Below, in pieces: positions 17,414 through 28,758 of a DNA stretch of 64,000 nt (positions within the stretch are counted from its first letter, which is position 1; every line of letters starts with the position of its first letter). This DNA is from Campylobacter taeniopygiae. Its GTDB lineage: Bacteria; Campylobacterota; Campylobacteria; Campylobacterales; Campylobacteraceae. The stretch spans positions 1 to 64,000 of the forward strand of contig NZ_NXLY01000011.1 in the NCBI RefSeq assembly GCF_005406225.1, in the 5' to 3' direction. The notes below the pieces were generated by a model. That model had not been told where the DNA came from. It saw only the letters and a list, made by a program, of their open reading frames with translations, and did no database searches. The position numbers were made by a program, and so were the translations under genes.

Positions 17414-19387
17414 ATGCTAGAACTTACAAGTGAATTTAAACCAAGTCCTGATCAAAAACAAGCCATAGAAGGCATAGTAAAAAGTATTAAAAAAGGTAAC
17501 AAATATCAAACTTTATTAGGGGTTACAGGTAGTGGAAAAACTTTTACCATGGCTAATGTCATCAAAGAACTTCAAATGCCAACTCTTATTATGAGTCATA
17601 ATAAAAGCTTGTGCGCCCAACTTTATAGCGAATTTAAAGGCTTTTTTTCTAAAAATCATGTGGAGTATTTTATTTCTTATTATGATTATTACCAACCAGA
17701 AGCTTACATTCCACGCACTGATGTCTTTATAGAAAAAGACAGTTCCACAAATGAAGACCTAGAAAGATTAAGACTAAGTGCTACAGCTTCACTTTTAAGC
17801 TATGAAGATGTTGTGTGTATCGCAAGTGTTTCGGCTAATTATGGACTTGGAAATCCAAATGAATACATTGGAATGGTTTTAATTTTTGAACTTGGTATGC
17901 AAATTTCACAAAAAGAACTTCTTAAAAAACTTGTAGATATGGGTTATAAAAGAAATGATAATTTTTTTGATCGTGCAGATTTTCGTGTGCAAGGTGATAC
18001 TATAGATATTTATCCTGCTTATTATGAGGATGAAGTAGTAAGGCTTGAATTCTTTGGTGATGAACTTGATAGCATGTATCATTATAATGTTTTAGAAAAT
18101 AAAAAAGGCAAAGATTTAAAACGCTTTATTTTATATCCTACAAGTCAATTTAGCGTCGGTGAAACGCGTTTAAAACAAGCTATTAAAGATATCAAACAAG
18201 AATTGAATGAACGCTTAGCTCAATTTGAACTCGAAAATAAGCTCGTAGAACACCAACGTTTAAAACAACGTGTTGAATTTGATCTTGAAATGCTTACGAG
18301 TACAGGTATGTGTAAAGGCGTAGAAAACTATGCTAGACATTTAACAGGCTTAAAAGCCGGAGATACACCTTATACGCTATTTGATTATTTTGCGATTAAA
18401 GATAGGAAATTTCTTGTCATTGTTGATGAAAGTCATGTTTCATTGCCTCAATTTCGCGGAATGTTTGCTGGAGATAGAAGTAGAAAGCAAACTTTAGTAG
18501 ATTATGGCTTCCGCCTACCTTCAGCTCTTGATAATCGTCCTTTAATGTTTGATGAATTTATCCATAAAAATTGTCAATTTCTTTTTGTTTCAGCCACCCC
18601 AGCACCTCTAGAACTTGAACTAAGCAAAGAAAATATTTTTCACCAAATCATGCGTCCAACGGGCTTGCTTGATCCACTTATAGAATTAAAAGACAGCGAC
18701 AATCAAGTTGAAATTTTATTTGACGAAGCTAAAAAAGTGATCGATAAAAATGAACGTGTCTTGGTTACAGTGCTGACTAAAAAATTAGCCGAAGAGCTTA
18801 CAAGGTATTATTTAGAGCTTGGCATTAAAGTAAAATACATGCATTCAGATATTGATGCGATAGAACGCAATGAAATCATTAGAAATCTTAGAAGTGGTGC
18901 TTTTGATATGTTAATTGGCATTAATTTGCTTAGAGAAGGGCTTGATTTGCCTGAAGTTTCACTCATTGCCATTATGGATGCTGACAAAGAAGGATTTTTA
19001 AGAAGCACGACAAGTCTTATACAGACTATGGGAAGGGCTGCAAGAAATGTCAATGGGAAAGTTTTGCTTTTTTGTAAAAAAATTACAAAATCCATGCAAG
19101 AAGCTATGGATACAACTAATGAACGTCGCAAACTTCAAGAAGCCTATAACAAAAAACACAATATTACTCCAACCTCAGTTAAACGTCACATAGAAGAAAG
19201 TTTAAAAAATGAGGAAGATTTAGGAGAAATTTATCGCAAAGGTAAAAAACTTGAAAAAATGCCTGCTAGTGAAAGAGCTAAGCTTATTAAGGAACTTCGT
19301 AAGCAAATGTTAGAAGCAGCAAAAGCTCTTGAATTTGAAAAAGCAGCAGCTATAAGAGACGAGATCAATAAAATGAAAAATTTATAA
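17414..19387 (+). CDS. uvrB: Excinuclease ABC subunit UvrB
   Basis: UvrB is the damage-verifying helicase-like subunit of nucleotide excision repair. [13 protein letters not shown] (about residues 36-48) is Walker A, the beta-hairpin is [15 protein letters not shown], and [12 protein letters not shown] is the DExH box. Motif VI region is [14 protein letters not shown]. The C-terminal UVR motif ([19 protein letters not shown]) that binds UvrA or UvrC is intact. The 657 residues are full length. Its end overlaps the convergent kdpD by 6 nt. Confidence 0.97.
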   Translation: MLELTSEFKPSPDQKQAIEGIVKSIKKGNKYQTLLGVTGSGKTFTMANVIKELQMPTLIMSHNKSLCAQLYSEFKGFFSKNHVEYFISYYDYYQPEAYIPRTDVFIEKDSSTNEDLERLRLSATASLLSYEDVVCIASVSANYGLGNPNEYIGMVLIFELGMQISQKELLKKLVDMGYKRNDNFFDRADFRVQGDTIDIYPAYYEDEVVRLEFFGDELDSMYHYNVLENKKGKDLKRFILYPTSQFSVGETRLKQAIKDIKQELNERLAQFELENKLVEHQRLKQRVEFDLEMLTSTGMCKGVENYARHLTGLKAGDTPYTLFDYFAIKDRKFLVIVDESHVSLPQFRGMFAGDRSRKQTLVDYGFRLPSALDNRPLMFDEFIHKNCQFLFVSATPAPLELELSKENIFHQIMRPTGLLDPLIELKDSDNQVEILFDEAKKVIDKNERVLVTVLTKKLAEELTRYYLELGIKVKYMHSDIDAIERNEIIRNLRSGAFDMLIGINLLREGLDLPEVSLIAIMDADKEGFLRSTTSLIQTMGRAARNVNGKVLLFCKKITKSMQEAMDTTNERRKLQEAYNKKHNITPTSVKRHIEESLKNEEDLGEIYRKGKKLEKMPASERAKLIKELRKQMLEAAKALEFEKAAAIRDEINKMKNL

Positions 19388-21313
19388 CAAAAATATATCC
19401 CTTGTTCTCACTCCAACTTCATTAATCAAAGCGTTTAAAATTTCATATTGAAAATCTTGCAAAGGACGCTTTTCTTTTAAAACTATACCAATAACCCCTT
19501 TTGTTTTTTCTCCATCTTCTATAGGCAAATACATCGCATTAGCATTTGGCAAGGTATTGGTGCAAAGCCCTGCTCTTTCACGATTTGTAGCCACCCATTG
19601 AGCAATAGCAATTTCATCAGCACTAAAACAATTTTTAAGTATTTGTTTATCATTATTAAAAAATAATAATGGCTTGGATAAAATATTATTTTTACTCATA
19701 GGATAAATGATTATAGGTAAATTTAATAATTTCAAAGCTTGATTGCCAAGTTGCTCCCAAAGTTCTTGTTTGCTTTTTACTCTGGCTAATTTTTCACTAT
19801 TTTCAAGCAAAATTGCTGTTCTGTAAGCTCTTTTTGCTAATTCTTTGGATTGAAGCTTTAATCTTCTTGTAAAAATAGAAGTTAAAAAACCAACGATAAA
19901 CATAGTCGCAAAAGTAATTATATTTGCACTATCATGAATTTTGAAACTAAAAAAAGGTTTTAAAAAGAAAAAATTATAAAATAATACGCTAACTAAAGAA
20001 GAATACAAAGCATAAAATTTATTATCCGATATAAAAGAAGAGCTAAAAACAGCCAAAATAAAAACCATCACTATATTGCTAGGTTGAGTGTCGAATTGAT
20101 GAAATATAAAAGCGATGATAATTGCCAATAATAATATAGCATTAATCATAATAAAATTTAAAAAATTAAAACCTTTTTTTCTTGTTATTTTGGGCGTTTT
20201 AATTTCGCTTTCATTGACTAGATATAAGTCAATATTTGGACTTTTTTTTGCCACAGCTTCAAAAATTTCTTCTTTAAATTTTTTCTTATTTTTGTTTTTC
20301 CCTAAAACTATTTTAGAAACATTGCTAATGCTAGAATATTCAGCAATTTGACCCGCTACATCTTCATCATAAACGCTGATAATCTCAGCATCAAAACTCT
20401 TTGCAAGTTCTAAGTTTTCTTTTAATGATTTATCCTCTTCAAGGTTAGAATTTTTTATACAAATAGCGCTTAATTTTGCATGAAAAGCACTTGCAAGTCT
20501 TGCGGCTGATCTGATAACTTTGGCATTGCTTTCATTGATACAAACTAAAATATGCTCTCCAGTATGATAAGTTAAGTCATCATTAATAAGCCTTTGTTCA
20601 TTTGCCCTTAAATTAACTCTTGATGCAAGTCTTCTTAAAGCAATTTCTCTTAAGGCTACCAATCTTTCTTGTCTAAAAAAATTTTCTAAAGCTAATTTAG
20701 CCTGTTTTTCTTTATAAATCTTACCCTCTTGCATCCTTTTTAGAAGTTTATTAGGCTCAATATCCACAAGTTCTACTTGATCGGCTTCATCAAAAATACG
20801 ATCAGGAATTCTTTCTTTAACTTCTATTTTACTGATATTTGCCACCAAATCATTTAAACTTTCTAAATGCTGAATATTTAAAGTAGTATAAACATCAATG
20901 CCCGCTTTTAATAATTCTTCTATATCTTGAAAACGCTTTTCATTTCTAAGACCTTTTGCGTTTGTGTGTGCTAATTCATCAACCAAAACTAAAGCCGGTT
21001 TTCTTTTTAAAGTGGCATCTAAATCAAATTCTTTTAAGGTGATATTTTTATAAGAGATTTCAAGATTTTCAATGCTTTCAAAACCTTCAGTCAAACTCAT
21101 AGTTTCAGGTCTATCGTGGGGTTCTATATAACCTAAAACGACATCGACTCCGTTTTGCAATAAATTTCTAGCCTCACTTAACATAGCATAGGTCTTTCCA
21201 GATCCTGCTGCATAACCTAAAAATATTTTTAGTTTAGCAAATTTATTTTTTTCCTCTTCTTTGGCTTTTACTTCAAATTTTTTAAGAATTTGTTCGGGTG
21301 TTTGTCGTTGCAT
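19382..21313 (-). CDS. kdpD: KdpD-like protein lacking the histidine kinase domain
   Basis: KdpD normally senses potassium and phosphorylates KdpE. Here 643 residues cover the N-terminal KdpD domain with Walker [14 protein letters not shown] (about 33-45) and Walker B VDELAHTN, the universal-stress-protein-like domain (about 245-370), the four-helix membrane domain (about 380-480) and a GAF-like domain to the end. The sequence stops where HisKA and HATPase would begin: no phospho-accepting His region, no N or G boxes. No kdpE is in the window. The homologue is Cj0679. Overlap with kdpC by 32 nt indicates operon membership. It may act as a ligand-sensing regulator of the pump, which is inference. 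Confidence 0.9.
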   Translation of the reverse strand: MQRQTPEQILKKFEVKAKEEEKNKFAKLKIFLGYAAGSGKTYAMLSEARNLLQNGVDVVLGYIEPHDRPETMSLTEGFESIENLEISYKNITLKEFDLDATLKRKPALVLVDELAHTNAKGLRNEKRFQDIEELLKAGIDVYTTLNIQHLESLNDLVANISKIEVKERIPDRIFDEADQVELVDIEPNKLLKRMQEGKIYKEKQAKLALENFFRQERLVALREIALRRLASRVNLRANEQRLINDDLTYHTGEHILVCINESNAKVIRSAARLASAFHAKLSAICIKNSNLEEDKSLKENLELAKSFDAEIISVYDEDVAGQIAEYSSISNVSKIVLGKNKNKKKFKEEIFEAVAKKSPNIDLYLVNESEIKTPKITRKKGFNFLNFIMINAILLLAIIIAFIFHQFDTQPSNIVMVFILAVFSSSFISDNKFYALYSSLVSVLFYNFFFLKPFFSFKIHDSANIITFATMFIVGFLTSIFTRRLKLQSKELAKRAYRTAILLENSEKLARVKSKQELWEQLGNQALKLLNLPIIIYPMSKNNILSKPLLFFNNDKQILKNCFSADEIAIAQWVATNRERAGLCTNTLPNANAMYLPIEDGEKTKGVIGIVLKEKRPLQDFQYEILNALINEVGVRTRDIFLL

Positions 21314-21923
21314 TTTTACTCTTTTTCATGGCCTTATTTATAGCTATATTTGCTTTTAAAACATTAACTTTCATCTCACCAAAAATACCTAAAAATTTAT
21401 CTTGTGTGCTATTATTGATGATTTTTTCTACTTGATTTTTACTTAATTTTGAAAATTTGACTATACGAGGAATTTGTATCCATGCTGCTTGCTTGCTAAT
21501 ATGTGGATCAAATCCTGAAGCTGAAGCACTGAATAAATCAATTGGAATTTCCTTTTTTGAAACATTTGGATTTTGCTTTAAAAATTGATTTAAATCCTTT
21601 ATCATGCGCTCTTTTAATGCAGGATTAGACATAGCATAATTAAAACCACCTGAATTAACACTGCTTTGATTAATATCACTTGTATTATAATTTACAGCTG
21701 AATTTCTTCCATGTAAAAAATAAGGCTTGTTAAAAGCTTGACCTAAAAGCTCTGATCCAACCGCTTTATTTACATCAAGTGTAGCTTGTCCATTTTCATC
21801 GATTAAACTTCCACTCGCCTCATAAGGAAAAATAAATTTAGCTATCTCATTTAATGTAAAAGGATAAATAGCACAACACAAAACAAGCATAACGATAAAA
21901 AAACTAAGCAAAGTTCTAATCAT
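21282..21923 (-). CDS. kdpC: Potassium-transporting ATPase subunit KdpC
   Basis: KdpC is the single-span periplasmic subunit that stabilises the Kdp pump. After an N-terminal helix (MIRTLLSFFIVMLVLCCAIY) come the family signatures VGSELLGQAFNKPYFLHGR and SASGFDPHISKQAAWIQIPRI. The start at 21923 lies just after the kdpB stop and has AGGAG upstream; an earlier in-frame start lies within kdpB. At 213 residues it is slightly longer than the E. coli protein (190), with an Asn/Thr-rich tail. It looks intact; I recall that some C. jejuni strains have degraded kdp genes. Confidence 0.93.
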   Translation of the reverse strand: MIRTLLSFFIVMLVLCCAIYPFTLNEIAKFIFPYEASGSLIDENGQATLDVNKAVGSELLGQAFNKPYFLHGRNSAVNYNTSDINQSSVNSGGFNYAMSNPALKERMIKDLNQFLKQNPNVSKKEIPIDLFSASASGFDPHISKQAAWIQIPRIVKFSKLSKNQVEKIINNSTQDKFLGIFGEMKVNVLKANIAINKAMKKSKNATTNTRTNS

Positions 21924-21925
21924 AA

Positions 21926-23971
21926 TCAAACTCCTAAAATTCCAAGTAGCCAAGCCGTAGGAATATCGATGATTTTAATACCAATAAAAGGAGCGATCAC
22001 CCCTCCAATTCCATAAATCCCTAAATTTCTTAAAAGTAACATTTCACTTTTCATAGGTCTAAATTTAACACCACGCATAGCAATAGGTATAAGCAAAGGA
22101 ATAATCACAGCATTAAAAATCAATGCTGATAAAATAGCACTTTGTGGAGTTGCTAAATGCATAATATTTAAAATTTGCATCTGTGGCAAAACCACACTAA
22201 ACATAGCTGGTAAAATGGCAAAATACTTAGCAATATCATTAGCCATGCTAAAGGTTGTCAAACTTCCTCTAGTGATCAATAAACCCTTTCCTATTTCAAC
22301 AATTTCTAAAATTTTTGTAGGATTAGAGTCAAGATCAATCATATTAGCAGCTTCTTTAGCAGCTGCAGTTCCTGAATTCATCGCTATACCAACATCAGCT
22401 TGTGCGAGTGCTGGAGCATCATTAGTGCCATCTCCTGTCATTGCGACAATTTTACCTTCAGCTTGTTCTTTTTTTATAGCTTCTATTTTATCTTCTGGCT
22501 TACATTCTGCTATAAAACCATCAAGTCCGGCTTCTTTGGCTATTGTAGCCGCTGTTAAGGGATTGTCTCCTGTGCACATAAGTGTTTTTATGCCCATTTT
22601 TCTTAATTTTGCAAATCGTTCTTTAAGACCTGGCTTTACAGTATCTTTTAGATAAATTACTCCTAAAATTTCCTTATCTTGACTTACCACTAAAGGAGTT
22701 CCACCTAGATTTGAAATTTGCATGACTTTTGCTTCCAAATCACTTGGAATTTCTCCACCCATTTCATCAATATAGGCCTTAATCGTATCAAAAGCCCCTT
22801 TGCGAATTTGAGTGCCATCTTTTAAATTAACCCCACTCATTCTATTTTGAGCACTAAATTCGATCACTTCTTGAATTTCTTCTTGATCGCGTTGATATCC
22901 CATTTTACCTGCTAATGCAACAATACTTTTTCCTTCTGGAGTTTCATCTTTTAAAGAAGATAATAAACAAGCATGGATCAATCGCTCCCTATCTACTCCT
23001 TGAACTTCATAAAATTCATTAGCCAAACGATTGCCAAAAGTGATCGTACCTGTTTTATCTAAGATCATGGTATCAACATCACCACAACTCTCCACGGCTT
23101 TTCCAGAAAGTGCTATCACATTAAAACGAGTTACTCTATCCATTCCTGCTATGCCTATAGCTGAAAGAAGTCCCCCGATAGTAGTAGGGATCAAGCATAC
23201 AAGCAGAGCAACTAACCAAGAAATAGGCAAATTAACATTTAAAAATTCTATAAAAGGATACAAACTAACCACAACGATTAAAAAACTTAAACTAAGAACA
23301 ATTAAAAGAATATTTAATGCGATTTCATTGGGTGTTTTTTGACGAGCAGCCCCTTCAACTAAATTGATCATTTTGTCCAAAAAGCTTTCTCCAGCACCGA
23401 CTAAAATTTTAATTTTTAAAAAATCTGTTAAAACCGTTGTTCCTCCAGTTACAGAAGAAAAATCACCCCCTGCTTCACGCATCACAGGCGCACTTTCTCC
23501 AGTAATTGCCGATTCATCAACGCTAGCCGCTCCTTCGATAACCTCTCCATCATTAGGTATAAGTTCTCCTGCTTTAACTAAAACGATGTCTCCGATTTTT
23601 AATTTACTAGCGCTTAGCATTTCTTCACTGCCATCATTTTTAATCACTCTTGCCTTAAAGTCTTTTTTACTTTGCTTTAAAGTGGCTGCCTGTGCCTTTC
23701 CTCTACCCTCGGCTATACTTTCTGCAAAATTTGCAAACAATAAAGTAATAAAAAGAACTAAAGTGATTAAAATATTATAAATTCTTTCTTGATGATCGCC
23801 TCCAAATAAACTAGGAAAAAAACTTAAAATAAGCGTGATAATAAAACCAATTTCTACCATAAACATTGTAGGATTTTTAATCATAAAACGCGGATCAAAT
23901 TTAAAAAATGCTCCTTTAATTGCTGTGCTTAAAATTTCTTTTGTGATAAGTTTATTTTGTTTTTTAGACAT
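21926..23971 (-). CDS. kdpB: Potassium-transporting P-type ATPase subunit KdpB
   Basis: KdpB is the ATP-hydrolysing subunit of the high-affinity K+ pump in the inner membrane. The phosphorylation motif [11 protein letters not shown] is intact, as are TGESAP in the actuator loop and [20 protein letters not shown] in the hinge region. About seven membrane helices are visible. I set the start at 23971 (MSKKQNK) because AAGGAGAACTA precedes it. The resulting 681 residues equal the E. coli length (682), whereas the longer frame starts before the kdpA stop. Confidence 0.96.
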   Translation of the reverse strand: MSKKQNKLITKEILSTAIKGAFFKFDPRFMIKNPTMFMVEIGFIITLILSFFPSLFGGDHQERIYNILITLVLFITLLFANFAESIAEGRGKAQAATLKQSKKDFKARVIKNDGSEEMLSASKLKIGDIVLVKAGELIPNDGEVIEGAASVDESAITGESAPVMREAGGDFSSVTGGTTVLTDFLKIKILVGAGESFLDKMINLVEGAARQKTPNEIALNILLIVLSLSFLIVVVSLYPFIEFLNVNLPISWLVALLVCLIPTTIGGLLSAIGIAGMDRVTRFNVIALSGKAVESCGDVDTMILDKTGTITFGNRLANEFYEVQGVDRERLIHACLLSSLKDETPEGKSIVALAGKMGYQRDQEEIQEVIEFSAQNRMSGVNLKDGTQIRKGAFDTIKAYIDEMGGEIPSDLEAKVMQISNLGGTPLVVSQDKEILGVIYLKDTVKPGLKERFAKLRKMGIKTLMCTGDNPLTAATIAKEAGLDGFIAECKPEDKIEAIKKEQAEGKIVAMTGDGTNDAPALAQADVGIAMNSGTAAAKEAANMIDLDSNPTKILEIVEIGKGLLITRGSLTTFSMANDIAKYFAILPAMFSVVLPQMQILNIMHLATPQSAILSALIFNAVIIPLLIPIAMRGVKFRPMKSEMLLLRNLGIYGIGGVIAPFIGIKIIDIPTAWLLGILGV

Positions 23972-23984
23972 TAGTTCTCCTTGT

Positions 23985-25676
23985 TTAATGCCATAAAGAT
24001 AAATATTCAGCCACACTAGAAAGTGTCAGCACTGGAAAAAAAGTTAATGCCGCAAAAATATAAACGATACAAATTAAAACAAACATAAAAGTCAAAGTAT
24101 CTGTTTTTAAGGTATTTGTATTATTTTCTTGGGTTTTTTGATTTAAAAATGATCCTGCAATTGCTAATTGTATAATCAAAATAAGATAACGCCCACAAAA
24201 CATTGCAAAAGCTGTGCTTAAATTCCAAAACAAATCATTATCTTTAAGTCCCTCAAGCCCAGATCCATTATTTGCAGTTGCGGATGTAAATTCGTATAAA
24301 ATTTGAGCTAAACCATGAAAGCTAGGATTTGTGATGCTATCTTTTGCAAAAATTACTCCCAAAGCACTTAAAACAAGGATCAATAAAGGATGTATCAAAA
24401 TAGCTAAGGCGATGAGTTTCATTTGCCTACTTTCTATTTTTTTTCCTAAAAACTCCGGAGTTCTTCCTATCATCAAGGCGCAAATAAATACACACAAAAT
24501 AACATAAATCATCATATTCATAAGCCCAACACCATCACCGCCAAAAGCAACGTTAAGCATCATATTAAGCATAGTAACTCCTATGCTTAAAGGATTTAAA
24601 CTATCATGCATATTATTAACACTTCCTGTTGTAAAAGCCGTTGTAACAGCACTAAATAAACTGGATGAATTGGCTCCAAATCTTAATTCTTTTCCTTCTA
24701 AATTTCCCAAAGTTTGATTAAGCTCTAAAGAAGATAAATTAGGATTTGGAAGAGTTTCGCTATAATGGATAATAATTAAAGAAATTAAGAAAATAATACC
24801 CATAGCTCCAAAGATAACTCCGCCTTGTTTTCCCATCAAAGCAAAACCTTGTTTTTCTTTTCTATAATGAATCATCAATCCAAAGGCTACAACACAAGAA
24901 CTAGGAATTAACATCATGGATAAAATTTGTATAAGATTGGTTAAAGCATTAGGATTTTCAAAAGGCATACTTGAATTAGCTCCAAAAAATCCTCCACCAT
25001 TGGTTCCTAAGTGTTTAATAGACTCAATAGCAGCAACAGGGCCTGTAGCTATAGTTTGAATTTTATTTTCTAAAGTTACAAGATTAAAATTTGGATAATA
25101 ATTTTGCACTACACCTTGAGAAATAAAAATCAAAGAAATAATAAAACTCAAAGGAAGTATTAAACGTGTCATCACACGAGTAAAATCCTCATAATAATTT
25201 CCCATTTGCATACCACAAAATGCCCTGCAAAAAGCCATACAAGCACAATATCCACTCACGCCAGAAACAAACATAGCAAGCAAAATTCCTGTGCTTTGAG
25301 AAAATAAACTTAAAGCATTTTCCCCGCTATAATGCTGTAAATTAGTATTAGTAATAAAACTAATAGCGGTATTTAAACTCAAATCTAGCGGCATTGATTT
25401 GATAGAGTTAGGATTTAAAAAAAATCTATCTTGTAATAAAAAAATAATGAAAGAAAAAATAGCCACCAAAAGATTAAAAATACACAAATGAAAAGAATAC
25501 TGTTTCCAAGTCATATTTTTTCCATCGATAGCGCAAATTTTATAAATAAAAGTATCTACAGGATTAAAAATAAAATCAAAAATAGTTTTTTTAAAATTAG
25601 CAATTTTATATAAGTATCGTCCAAAAATTAAAGATAAACCAAAAGCTATAAGAAGTACTATTACAATTTCTAACAT
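23985..25676 (-). CDS. kdpA: Potassium-transporting ATPase subunit KdpA
   Basis: KdpA is the K+ channel-like subunit related to KtrB/TrkH. Ten or so membrane helices alternate with the selectivity-filter loops, among them [41 protein letters not shown] and [13 protein letters not shown]. The 563 residues match E. coli KdpA (557). It starts 9 nt after kdpF with AAAGGAAT as the ribosome site, and kdpB follows 13 nt after its stop. Confidence 0.96.
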   Translation of the reverse strand: MLEIVIVLLIAFGLSLIFGRYLYKIANFKKTIFDFIFNPVDTFIYKICAIDGKNMTWKQYSFHLCIFNLLVAIFSFIIFLLQDRFFLNPNSIKSMPLDLSLNTAISFITNTNLQHYSGENALSLFSQSTGILLAMFVSGVSGYCACMAFCRAFCGMQMGNYYEDFTRVMTRLILPLSFIISLIFISQGVVQNYYPNFNLVTLENKIQTIATGPVAAIESIKHLGTNGGGFFGANSSMPFENPNALTNLIQILSMMLIPSSCVVAFGLMIHYRKEKQGFALMGKQGGVIFGAMGIIFLISLIIIHYSETLPNPNLSSLELNQTLGNLEGKELRFGANSSSLFSAVTTAFTTGSVNNMHDSLNPLSIGVTMLNMMLNVAFGGDGVGLMNMMIYVILCVFICALMIGRTPEFLGKKIESRQMKLIALAILIHPLLILVLSALGVIFAKDSITNPSFHGLAQILYEFTSATANNGSGLEGLKDNDLFWNLSTAFAMFCGRYLILIIQLAIAGSFLNQKTQENNTNTLKTDTLTFMFVLICIVYIFAALTFFPVLTLSSVAEYLSLWH

Positions 25677-25685
25677 ATTATTCCT

Positions 25686-25763
25686 TTAGAATTTTTCAGG
25701 ATATAAAAGTGCATAAAAAAGATAACAAGCAAGCAATAAACTTAAAATCAATAAAAAGATCAT
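25686..25763 (-). CDS. kdpF: KdpF, 25-residue subunit of the Kdp pump
   Basis: The minus strand from ATG 25763 encodes 25 residues: a hydrophobic helix (MIFLLILSLLLACYLF) followed by YALLYPEKF and a stop. This matches the shape of E. coli KdpF, a 29-residue single-helix subunit whose end reads YLVYALINAEAF. It lies directly before kdpA, as in E. coli, and has AGGATTTT upstream. A second ATG four bases earlier opens a different frame that is less helix-like and ends earlier. KdpF stabilises the KdpABC complex in E. coli; the same role here is inferred. Confidence 0.88.
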   Translation of the reverse strand: MIFLLILSLLLACYLFYALLYPEKF

Positions 25764-25853
25764 TCATAAAATCCTATTTAATAAAAATCATTTACAATAA
25801 AGGGTTTTAATTCTATCCTTGCTAGCCTTATAATTTGCTTTATTATTTTCAAA

Positions 25854-27389
25854 CTAAAGATATCCTGCCATCATTGTTATAAAATAACCCGCTATACAAG
25901 AAGAAACCACGCCAATAAGTCCAGGTAAAATAAAACTATGATTAATCACAAATTTACCAATACGAGTTGTCCCTGATCGATCAAATTGTATAGTAGCCAA
26001 ATCACTCGGATAAGTTGGCAAAATATAATACCCATAACAAGCAGCCGCAAAAGCTATGATCACACCTGGTTCAACACCAATACTTAAAGATAAAGGAACA
26101 AAAGCAGAAATAGCTGCTGCTTGAGAATTAACAAATTTTGAAATTAAAAGAAGCATTAAAGCATAAGTCCAAGGATGCTCTTTAACTATATCTCCAAATA
26201 AAGCTTTCATCATAGGAGTATGGACTGCAAACATCGTATCAGCCATCCAAGAAATTCCAAAAACTGCCACAAGGGCTACCATACCGGATTTAAAAATTTC
26301 ATTAGAGCCTATCTTTTTTACATCTGTTTTTGTAAAAATAATCATCAAAGCGCCCGCTAAAAGCATAAACATTTGAATGATTGAAACCATAGAAATGTAA
26401 TTATAACTTGGATTTCCAAGCTTATCTTTTTGAGGGATGGTTGCAATCGCTTCTGAATGATCTTTTATATTAGAAGTTAATTTTTTAAGATCAATTACAG
26501 CCTTATTACCTCCACTTAAAGTCCATTCTACTGTATTATCAATGTGTGCTTGATACACCATTTTTTGACCCCAATTGGGTTTTAAATCATCAAAAATTCC
26601 AATAATAGCTACTGAAAAAATTGCAAGGATAAAAATCCACATTGCAACCCAATTACTTTTTGCTAATTTAACCCCCAAAAGTGTTTTAGATTCTCCATAA
26701 ACATATTTTTTAAATTCCAAATCTTTTATTTTTTCTTGAAAAACCTCATCTTTATCCAAATCTTTACCTCTAAACCAAGAAAAAATTCCCACACATAAAA
26801 CACCTATGAGCGTACTAGGTATAGTGATTTGAAGTAAATTAATGTAGCCATCAAAACCGGCCAATTTATGAGAAGTATTTAAAAGCAAAGCTGTTAAACT
26901 TACAACCGCTACAGAAACAGGGCTTGCAATAATTCCCATTTGTGAAGATATAGAAGCTGCTGCCATAGGACGTTCTGGACGAATGCCATTTTTAATGGCA
27001 ATATCATAAATGATAGGCATTATAGTATATACCACATGCCCTGTTCCACAAAGCATTGTCAAAAAACACGTAACAAAAGGAGCTAAAAGGGTTAAAAATT
27101 TAGGATTTTTTCTTAAAATTTTTTCAGCAATTTGAAGCATAACATCCAAGCCACCGCTTGCTTGCAAAGTCGCACTAGCAACAACTACAGCTAAAATAGT
27201 AAGCATAACATCAATCGCAGGTTTTCCAGGCTGGATATGAAAAACAAAAACTAGCATCAAAATGCCTATTCCACCTAATAAACCAAGAGCTATACCGCCT
27301 TTTTTAGCACCATAAAAAAGACAAATAAGCACTACCACTATTTGAATAAAAAATTGCCACCCTTCGCTAAGATTTGTTAAAAAATCCAT
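25854..27389 (-). CDS. dcuB: Anaerobic C4-dicarboxylate transporter DcuB
   Basis: DcuB exchanges fumarate, malate or aspartate for succinate across the inner membrane during fumarate respiration. About twelve hydrophobic helices are visible. Family stretches include [56 protein letters not shown] and [20 protein letters not shown]. At 511 residues it is longer than E. coli DcuB (446), with an extra hydrophilic loop around residues 210-315. It is preceded by its own -10 box and followed by the kdpFABCD unit. The C. jejuni homologue is Cj0671. Confidence 0.93.
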   Translation of the reverse strand: MDFLTNLSEGWQFFIQIVVVLICLFYGAKKGGIALGLLGGIGILMLVFVFHIQPGKPAIDVMLTILAVVVASATLQASGGLDVMLQIAEKILRKNPKFLTLLAPFVTCFLTMLCGTGHVVYTIMPIIYDIAIKNGIRPERPMAAASISSQMGIIASPVSVAVVSLTALLLNTSHKLAGFDGYINLLQITIPSTLIGVLCVGIFSWFRGKDLDKDEVFQEKIKDLEFKKYVYGESKTLLGVKLAKSNWVAMWIFILAIFSVAIIGIFDDLKPNWGQKMVYQAHIDNTVEWTLSGGNKAVIDLKKLTSNIKDHSEAIATIPQKDKLGNPSYNYISMVSIIQMFMLLAGALMIIFTKTDVKKIGSNEIFKSGMVALVAVFGISWMADTMFAVHTPMMKALFGDIVKEHPWTYALMLLLISKFVNSQAAAISAFVPLSLSIGVEPGVIIAFAAACYGYYILPTYPSDLATIQFDRSGTTRIGKFVINHSFILPGLIGVVSSCIAGYFITMMAGYL

Positions 27390-27426
27390 TTTAATTCCTT
27401 TTTAAATTATAAAAATCAATAATTTC

Positions 27427-27436
27427 ATTGTAGCAT
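27427..27436 (-). promoter_or_regulatory. Extended -10 promoter element of dcuB
   Basis: On the minus strand the sequence reads ATGCTACAAT, an extended -10 (TGC then TACAAT) about 38 nt before the dcuB ATG. It is a plausible sigma-70 promoter. Binding sites for oxygen or dicarboxylate regulators were not recognised. Confidence 0.5.
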
Positions 27437-27507
27437 AATTTAAAAAGAAAAGATAATATTTATTAAATAATATAAATAAAAATTAAATATAAGAAGTTTT
27501 AAAAAAC

Positions 27508-28758
27508 TTATCCTTCAAGTTCGTAAAGTTTTTTTCTATCTGTAGAACTTGCGATATTGAGATGTTTTCGGTATTTAGTAACCGTTCTACGCCCAATATC
27601 GATCTTAAATTCATCCTGTATGAGTTTTAAAATTTTGCTATCACTTAAAGGTTTTAAGCGATTTTCATTTTTAACCAAATTTGCGATAAAATCTTTTACA
27701 CTCGCATTAGAAGTTTCTCCTTCTTCATCAAGAGCAAAAGCAAAAAAATCTTTTAAAGGAATCAATCCTCTTTCACAGCTTAAATATTTATTTGCAATCG
27801 CCCTTGAAACCGTAGAAGCATTGCGATCTAAATCTTCTGCAATATCTTTTAAAGTCATAGGTTTAATATCTTTACCCACAAAAAAATCATACTGATGCTC
27901 TACTATCATCAATCCAATTTTATATAAAGTTGCTTTTCTCATAGCCAAAGCATCTACTAAATTTTTAGCCTCTTTAATGTAATGTGCTAAATATTCATGG
28001 TCAATTCCATCTGTTTCAATAGAAATTTCAGGATAATACTCATCATTAATTTTTACTTTAATTTCATTATTTTCTCGAAAAATAAAAATATCAGGAATGA
28101 TAGCTTGAGAATCTTCAAAATATTCCAAAAAAGGAGGAATGCTGAATTTTTTTATCACAGAAATTGCTTGAGTATATAATTTTTCTTTCGTATAATTTTG
28201 AATATTTTCAAAATCCAATATAAGCATTTTGCAAAAATCATAGAGTTCTTCATCTATATTTTCATTTTCAAGAGCAAATAAAAAAGCTTCTTTATAGTCT
28301 TTAGCACCCACACCTATAGGATCTAAAAACTTAAAACGCATCCTAATGCTTTCAATATCCTTTTCATCAATATCTTGCATGACTTCTTGATCGTATTCAA
28401 AATACCCTTCATGATTAAGACATTCTATGATTTTATTTGCAATATCCTGAGATTTTTTTGTAGGAAAAAGCGGAGGGATAATTTGCTCATTTAAAAGTTC
28501 ATAAACACTTTTTTTACTAATACCCATACTTTCAACCATAGCTGAATTTGTATTGTTTTTATAAAAAGAATCAAAATAACTCTTTCCTTTTTCAGAGGTT
28601 TTAATCGCATCTTGAATATTTAAAAAAGGATTTTCTTCTGCAAATTTGTCCAAATTCTCTTTTAAATCTTCTATATTTGCCTGTAAAATAGGAAGCCACG
28701 AACGCAAGGTTTGAGAAATTTTTGTTTTTGCACTTTGAGTAATCTTTTGCTTTAACAT
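27508..28758 (-). CDS. rpoN: RNA polymerase sigma-54 factor RpoN
   Basis: RpoN directs RNA polymerase to -24/-12 promoters, in Campylobacter mainly middle flagellar genes. The N-terminal activator-interacting region (residues 1-50), an acidic linker, the core-binding domain and the DNA-binding domain are visible. The RpoN box appears as IGRRTVTKYRKHLNIASS near residue 395. A helix-turn-helix region (TLKDIAEDLDRNASTVSRAI) precedes it. At 416 residues it is shorter than E. coli RpoN (477) but usual for epsilonproteobacteria. ATG overlaps the lptB stop by 1 nt (TAATG). Four probable target promoters lie in this window. Confidence 0.97.
   Translation of the reverse strand: MLKQKITQSAKTKISQTLRSWLPILQANIEDLKENLDKFAEENPFLNIQDAIKTSEKGKSYFDSFYKNNTNSAMVESMGISKKSVYELLNEQIIPPLFPTKKSQDIANKIIECLNHEGYFEYDQEVMQDIDEKDIESIRMRFKFLDPIGVGAKDYKEAFLFALENENIDEELYDFCKMLILDFENIQNYTKEKLYTQAISVIKKFSIPPFLEYFEDSQAIIPDIFIFRENNEIKVKINDEYYPEISIETDGIDHEYLAHYIKEAKNLVDALAMRKATLYKIGLMIVEHQYDFFVGKDIKPMTLKDIAEDLDRNASTVSRAIANKYLSCERGLIPLKDFFAFALDEEGETSNASVKDFIANLVKNENRLKPLSDSKILKLIQDEFKIDIGRRTVTKYRKHLNIASSTDRKKLYELEG

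Noticed and set aside
22215-23780. Long plus-strand frames opposite kdpB
   Set aside because: They mirror the codon pattern of kdpB, have no ribosome sites and give Ser/Ile/Leu-rich sequences typical of antisense shadow frames.
25694-25767. Alternative frame from ATG 25767 in front of kdpA
   Set aside because: It reads as a less hydrophobic peptide (MNDLFIDFKF...) and ends earlier, while the ATG four bases later gives the KdpF pattern.
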